In this document: positions 59,881 to 64,000 of the stretch, one piece after another | How positions within the stretch are numbered: the first letter of the stretch is position 1 | Layout of the letters: every line of letters begins with the position of its first letter | NCBI RefSeq assembly: GCF_001659605.2 | Contig: NC_035177.2 | Coordinates: forward strand, 32,814,136 to 32,878,135 | Direction of reading: 5' to 3' | Origin: Manihot esculenta | Lineage: Eukaryota; Streptophyta; Magnoliopsida; Malpighiales; Euphorbiaceae | Length of the DNA stretch: 64,000 bases | Notes under the pieces: model-generated | Database searches by the model: none | Told to the model about the DNA's origin: nothing | The model's input: the letters and a program-made list of their open reading frames with translations, nothing else | Position numbers and translations under genes: made by a program

Positions 59881-62095
59881 TTTTTTTATGCAAGGCACTT
59901 GTCCCAAGGAAAAGGAGACGAAATGGAAGATATTATTGTAAATGTAGAGATGGCCAAAGCTTGTAGGCTTCTTTGTCATCTATTTTTCCATGAAGCTTGA
60001 AAGATACTGTGGGCAATGCATGGCGGACGGCACAGCCCTCAATAACTCTTTGGACTACGTTGAGATAGAGAGAGATCCAATGCCAATGAACCTCTTTTTC
60101 TTTTCTTTTTCATAAACCCAAAAAAATATAAAATTCATTCACAATCTCTTCATTTTTCATTTATAATGACAAATAGAGAAAATTATTATTAGCGATTTAA
60201 TCTCTTCTGTTAATTATAGGAAATAAATACTTATTATTTTAAATTTGTAGAATTTAAATAGTTATATTTTAAAGTTAAAAATATTAAATTAAAAATAAGA
60301 ATATTATAATTATTTTATACATACTGACACTTAAGTAAAGAAATATTTAATAATTTAAAAAGATATAAATTATATAATATATTTTTTTAAAGTAAAAAAA
60401 TTAAATAGTTAATTTTATTAAGTTACAAGGACTAAATATCAGCATGTAAAAAAAAAAGTTAATATTGAATAATGATATAATCTAATTTTATTATTGTAAT
60501 AATAATAATAATAATAATCTTTTGATATAATGCAATTTTCAACATTGGCATGAGTTCCCAAGTCTAAAAGTGCAATCTTGATGATGATAATGATCATGAA
60601 GTTGAAGAAAAGAAATATAAGGAAAAAATTAAAAAAAAAAGCAAAAATTACAGATTAATATGAGTAATGATTGTGATTAGGCAGCGTGAGCAAAACGTTT
60701 GAAGCTAAATCCCTCTTTTTTCGTAAAAGAGAAAATTCAAAGGAAAAAGTATAACAATAATTTTCTAAATATTTTAAATATTAAAAAATATATATATATT
60801 TTTAAAAAGCAGAGTCTAGATTTTTTTTTTTTTTTTTTGGGAAAACTATCATATAATAGTTAGGATTTGAGGTGTAAACTAATATCATTTTTTCATAAAT
60901 TTATTTTAATTTTTAATAAAAATAATAAATCTAAATTAAGGTTTTAAAAATAATGTAAAATTGCATTATACTGCTAATTAACAATCTGGTTAAGTACATT
61001 TCGAAAATTTATATCAAGATACTTTAAAATTTTTTTAAAAACAAATTGAAATTTTTTATAATTGAATTCTTAACCTTATACATTAGGAAATAGTATTTAA
61101 TTAATGAAGTATTAATCGAATAATCATTTTGGCTCGTTAATTCTAAAAAAATTTATAAATTTATAGTCGGATGAGCGCCATAATTTTTATGAATACGGAA
61201 GTTTTGAGTATAAATTTATAATCGACTTTTTAATAAACGGTTTAAAATTAATTCATAAATTTTAAAAATTAAACAGAACTATATTGTCTATTGATTTATG
61301 ATGTTTGTTGAATAAATTTGTAATGTTTTGATATGTTTTATTTATTTTGATTTCGATTGTCTGATATCTAAAATTTACTGATTTGATTAATTTAAATTCT
61401 GTATTAAGTAGATCATTAAAGTATAAAATATTCCTCTTAAATTTTAAAGTTTAAATTTAAAATTTTTGAAAGCTGGATTCGCGCCATTCTATTTCACTTT
61501 TCCCTGTATATTAATAAATTCAATTGTTATATTAATTTTTACTTAAAATAACAATAATTCTTATCGAGAGACCAATCACAAGAGTGAAATTTCATCTGTG
61601 AAAAATATTTTTAAAAAAATTATGTTTTATTGTTTATTATAATATTAAAAAAATAAAAAATGTTAAAAATTAAATTATACAAATTTCAGTAGCGTTAATA
61701 AAATTTTTAAAATTTAAAATGTGAAAAATTTTATAATACAAAATTCATTAAGTTAGATTCCCATATAAACCTTAGTATGCTATTGGACATATAATTATTA
61801 TAATGAATATTTTTATTAAAAATAATTTAATTTTCTTTAGATCAGAAGAATAATTTTTATTGAATAATTATCTGAATGTTAAAATATTAAAAGTATAAAA
61901 AGTGTTTTTTTTAATAAACAGAGCTGCTTATTAATTAAATTTCTTATAATTTATTCAAAATTTAATTAGATAAAAATTTAATTTGATTTGATTTATTTAA
62001 AATTAAATTTAAATTTAAACTCATTTATTAAATGAACTAATTTTAAATTTATAAATATTTAATTTATTAATATTTGTGAGTCTGTTTATTTATAA
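59881..62095. other. AT-rich intergenic DNA
   Basis: No gene seen. A less AT-rich patch at 59890-60120 has no recognisable frame. A TAA trinucleotide run lies at about 60496-60518. Confidence 0.45.
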
Positions 62096-62099
62096 ATAA

Positions 62100-62290
62100 G
62101 TAAACTATAAAAAAATTTATTAGTTAGTATTTTAATTTTAAAAAATATATTAAAATATTATTAAAATTTTAAAAATTTTACTAATTAATTTTTTTAATTT
62201 ATTTTAACTATTAAATATTATAAAAAAATTTAAAATTGCCTAATTTTTTTTAAAAAAAATTTTAAAAACGTTTGAATGTATTTTACTTAT
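62100..62290. repeat. Palindromic AT-rich MITE-like repeat, copy 4 (partial)
   Basis: Carries the left half of the shared structure: 'ttttaattttaaaaaatata' followed by 'ttaaatattataaaaaaatt'. Confidence 0.4.
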
Positions 62291-62549
62291 ATTCAACTTG
62301 TGAGCTATTACTTCTAAAGTTTAATAATTAATTAAAAAAAATTATTCCATTTAATCGACTTTTTTTAAAAAAACTAAATAGAATTGAATAAAATATTTAT
62401 TTTAAAAAAATCAAACTAAATTATTAAAAAAAATTAAAAATAAAAATTTAAGTTAAATTGATTAGGTAAATTTTTGGGTTTGAATGAATTTCCCCTAATT
62501 CTTATCGAAACAGTATATTTTCATGAAAAAATTACTAATGATTATGATA

Positions 62550-62890
62550 TGTGAAAATTTATTATTTAGTTTTTTTATTTTAAAAAAATATGTTTTTAAT
62601 ATTTTTAAAAATATATTAATTATTTTTTTTATATTTTTAATTTTAAGTGTTGCAAATAAAAATATTTTCGATATAAAAATATTAGTCAGTAAACTTATTG
62701 ATAATTTAATATATTTTTAAAAATAATAAATTAATCACTAAATAATTTCTTATACCAAAAGAGTTAAATAATAAACATTAAAATAATTAATAATTTTTTA
62801 AAAAATTTTAAAAATATTTTAATATTTTTTAAAATTAAAAAGCAATTAATAATTTTTTTCATATTATAATAATTAAATAATAATTTTTAA
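62550..62890. repeat. Palindromic AT-rich MITE-like repeat, copy 5
   Basis: Same block order as copy 3, more diverged. The frame at 62523-62720 inside it is low-complexity and not a gene. Confidence 0.4.
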
Positions 62891-63229
62891 AATCAAATTA
62901 TAATTTTGAAAATAATTTGATGTAATCAATAAAGTTAGGGTAGATGCTGGCTTTTTTTTTAAAAAAAAAAAAAATCTGTATACTTAAAAGGTTGAATTCT
63001 TAATTCTATAATTATAGAAAATAATTATGATATCATTGAATTAGAGTTGATAGATTATATTTATTATTTTTACACAAAATTACCTGTAAAAAATAAAAAA
63101 AATGTAAAAGTTATTCTCTCTGAAGCCTCAAATACCCATAAATTAAGAAAATGTTTTTCACTAATTATGATGTAAAAGAAGAAAGGAAAAGTGACAAACT
63201 AGAACAGTGGGGCCTTCTTCTCAACTGGG

Positions 63230-63238
63230 TATATAATA
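63230..63238 (+). promoter_or_regulatory. Probable TATA box of the NHL gene
   Basis: TATATAATA about 85 bp upstream of the ATG. Confidence 0.5.
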
Positions 63239-63316
63239 ATGCAAAGCTTAAATCTTCACATTTGATCAATCTCTCCTTCTTTCAGCTACATCAATTGAGA
63301 AACAAAGAAACCAACA

Positions 63317-64000
63317 ATGTGCAAGAATTGGGTTGTTTTTGCATTCATCTTTCTAGTCCTCCTCAGCGGCTTCTCTTCAGCTTCAGCCACACCACCTGCA
63401 AGTAAGCATAAGCTCACATTTAACTCTTTTTCCTTCTTTTTCTCGGCATTTTTGCTCACTTCTCTGCTTCTATTCACTTATTTTGTTTCATTTCTTTGTT
63501 GCATTTAAACGTATATGCAGAAATCGTAAGTGGGGTTGTCTCCAATGTCGTCTCTGTACTTGTTAAGTGGCTCTTGTCACTCAAATCCAACAGTAAAACA
63601 GGTAGACTTAGGACATTCTTAAAACCCTCATTTTGTTATTTTTCCTCTGTTTTTGAGGTTGTTTATATGTAATGGAGCTTATGGATATGTATTATTTCAG
63701 CTGTCTCTAGCCGTTCGATGGTGAAATTTGAAAGTGGATATACAGTTGAGACAGTGTTTGATGGAAGTAAGCTTGGGATTGAGCCATATTCTGTTGAGTT
63801 ATCTCCCAGTGGAGAGCTACTGGTTTTGGATTCTGAAAATAGTAACATTTACAAGATTTCAACACCATTATCTAGATGTAAGTTGATTTTTGCCATGGTT
63901 GCTTTCAGAGATGTTCTTGATTGAACTTTGTTAAAAATGTATACAGTAAAATCTCAAGGTACTTAGCTTCATAGTTGGGATTTCTTTTCGTTGATTACTT
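63317..64000 (+). CDS. NHL-repeat protein, 5' part (runs off the window)
   Basis: Exons 63317-63401, 63521-63601 and 63701-63877, then an intron reaching the window end. The frame is open across all three, giving the first 114 complete codons. The amino terminus is a clear secretory signal (WVVFAFIFLVLLSGFSSASA). Then follows IVSGVVSNVVSVLVKWL and the start of the first NHL blade, GSKLGIEPYSVELSPSGELL then VLDSENSNIYKIS. NHL blades normally build a beta-propeller. The protein resembles a group of plant NHL-domain proteins of unknown role, including Arabidopsis AT3G14860 (from memory). The donor after exon 3 is T|GTAAGT. Confidence 0.88.

Noticed and set aside
62523..62720. 65-residue hydrophobic frame
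   Set aside because: It is an AT-rich repeat read in a Phe/Ile/Leu-rich frame. There is no supporting promoter or homology.
1..64000. CRISPR array, bacterial operon or organelle insertion
   Set aside because: No regularly spaced short repeats, no bacterial-type gene packing and no chloroplast or mitochondrial gene runs are seen. All genes are nuclear plant genes with spliceosomal introns or plant UGTs.

Overview
This 64 kb window is nuclear DNA from a flowering plant. The genes are split by GT-AG introns. The intergenic DNA is very AT-rich and full of plant transposons, and the proteins match eudicot families. Protein similarity and genome style suggest a rosid, perhaps Malpighiales/Euphorbiaceae. 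That taxonomic guess is inference.

Layout. Positions 1-9.7 kb are transposon-dominated: a decayed coiled-coil transposon gene split by a hAT-type MITE, an internally deleted Copia LTR retrotransposon with intact LTRs and target duplication, and a complete small TRIM element. Positions 9.8-17.1 kb hold two intronless UGT90A-like glucosyltransferase genes in tandem, separated by AT-rich DNA and a GC-richer non-coding island. Positions 17.2-22 kb hold decayed repeats, an orphan first exon with its own promoter, a Copia fragment and a second copy of the hAT MITE. Positions 22.3-25.9 kb hold a complete 8-exon receptor-like kinase with two different MITEs in its introns. Positions 26.7-30.2 kb (minus strand) hold a complete 11-exon mitochondrial ALDH2B-type aldehyde dehydrogenase. 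Positions 31.9-35.6 kb look like a decayed element carrying a plant-mobile-domain gene remnant. Positions 36.0-43.2 kb (minus) hold a 6-exon cyclic-nucleotide-gated channel most like CNGC18. A tRNA-Gly(UCC) gene is at 44.7 kb and a third copy of the hAT MITE at 46.5 kb. Positions 50.6-56.3 kb hold an 8-exon KT/HAK/KUP potassium transporter. A block of related AT-rich palindromic repeats fills 57.8-62.9 kb. The first three exons of an NHL-repeat protein start at 63.3 kb and run off the window.

In the five multi-exon genes I assigned splice sites by hand. The four complete ones give uninterrupted frames: RLK 612 aa, ALDH 535 aa, CNGC 711 aa and KUP 777 aa. These lengths fit their families. The genes do not form one pathway. 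CNGC18-like, KUP-like and NHL lie next to each other, and from memory the Arabidopsis CNGC18 and KUP8 loci are also neighbours, so this is probably an old conserved block. I found no clearly new multi-gene system. The most interesting points are an unusual pore sequence in the CNGC18-like channel, a well-delimited three-copy MITE family, the mobile-domain element and the orphan exon.
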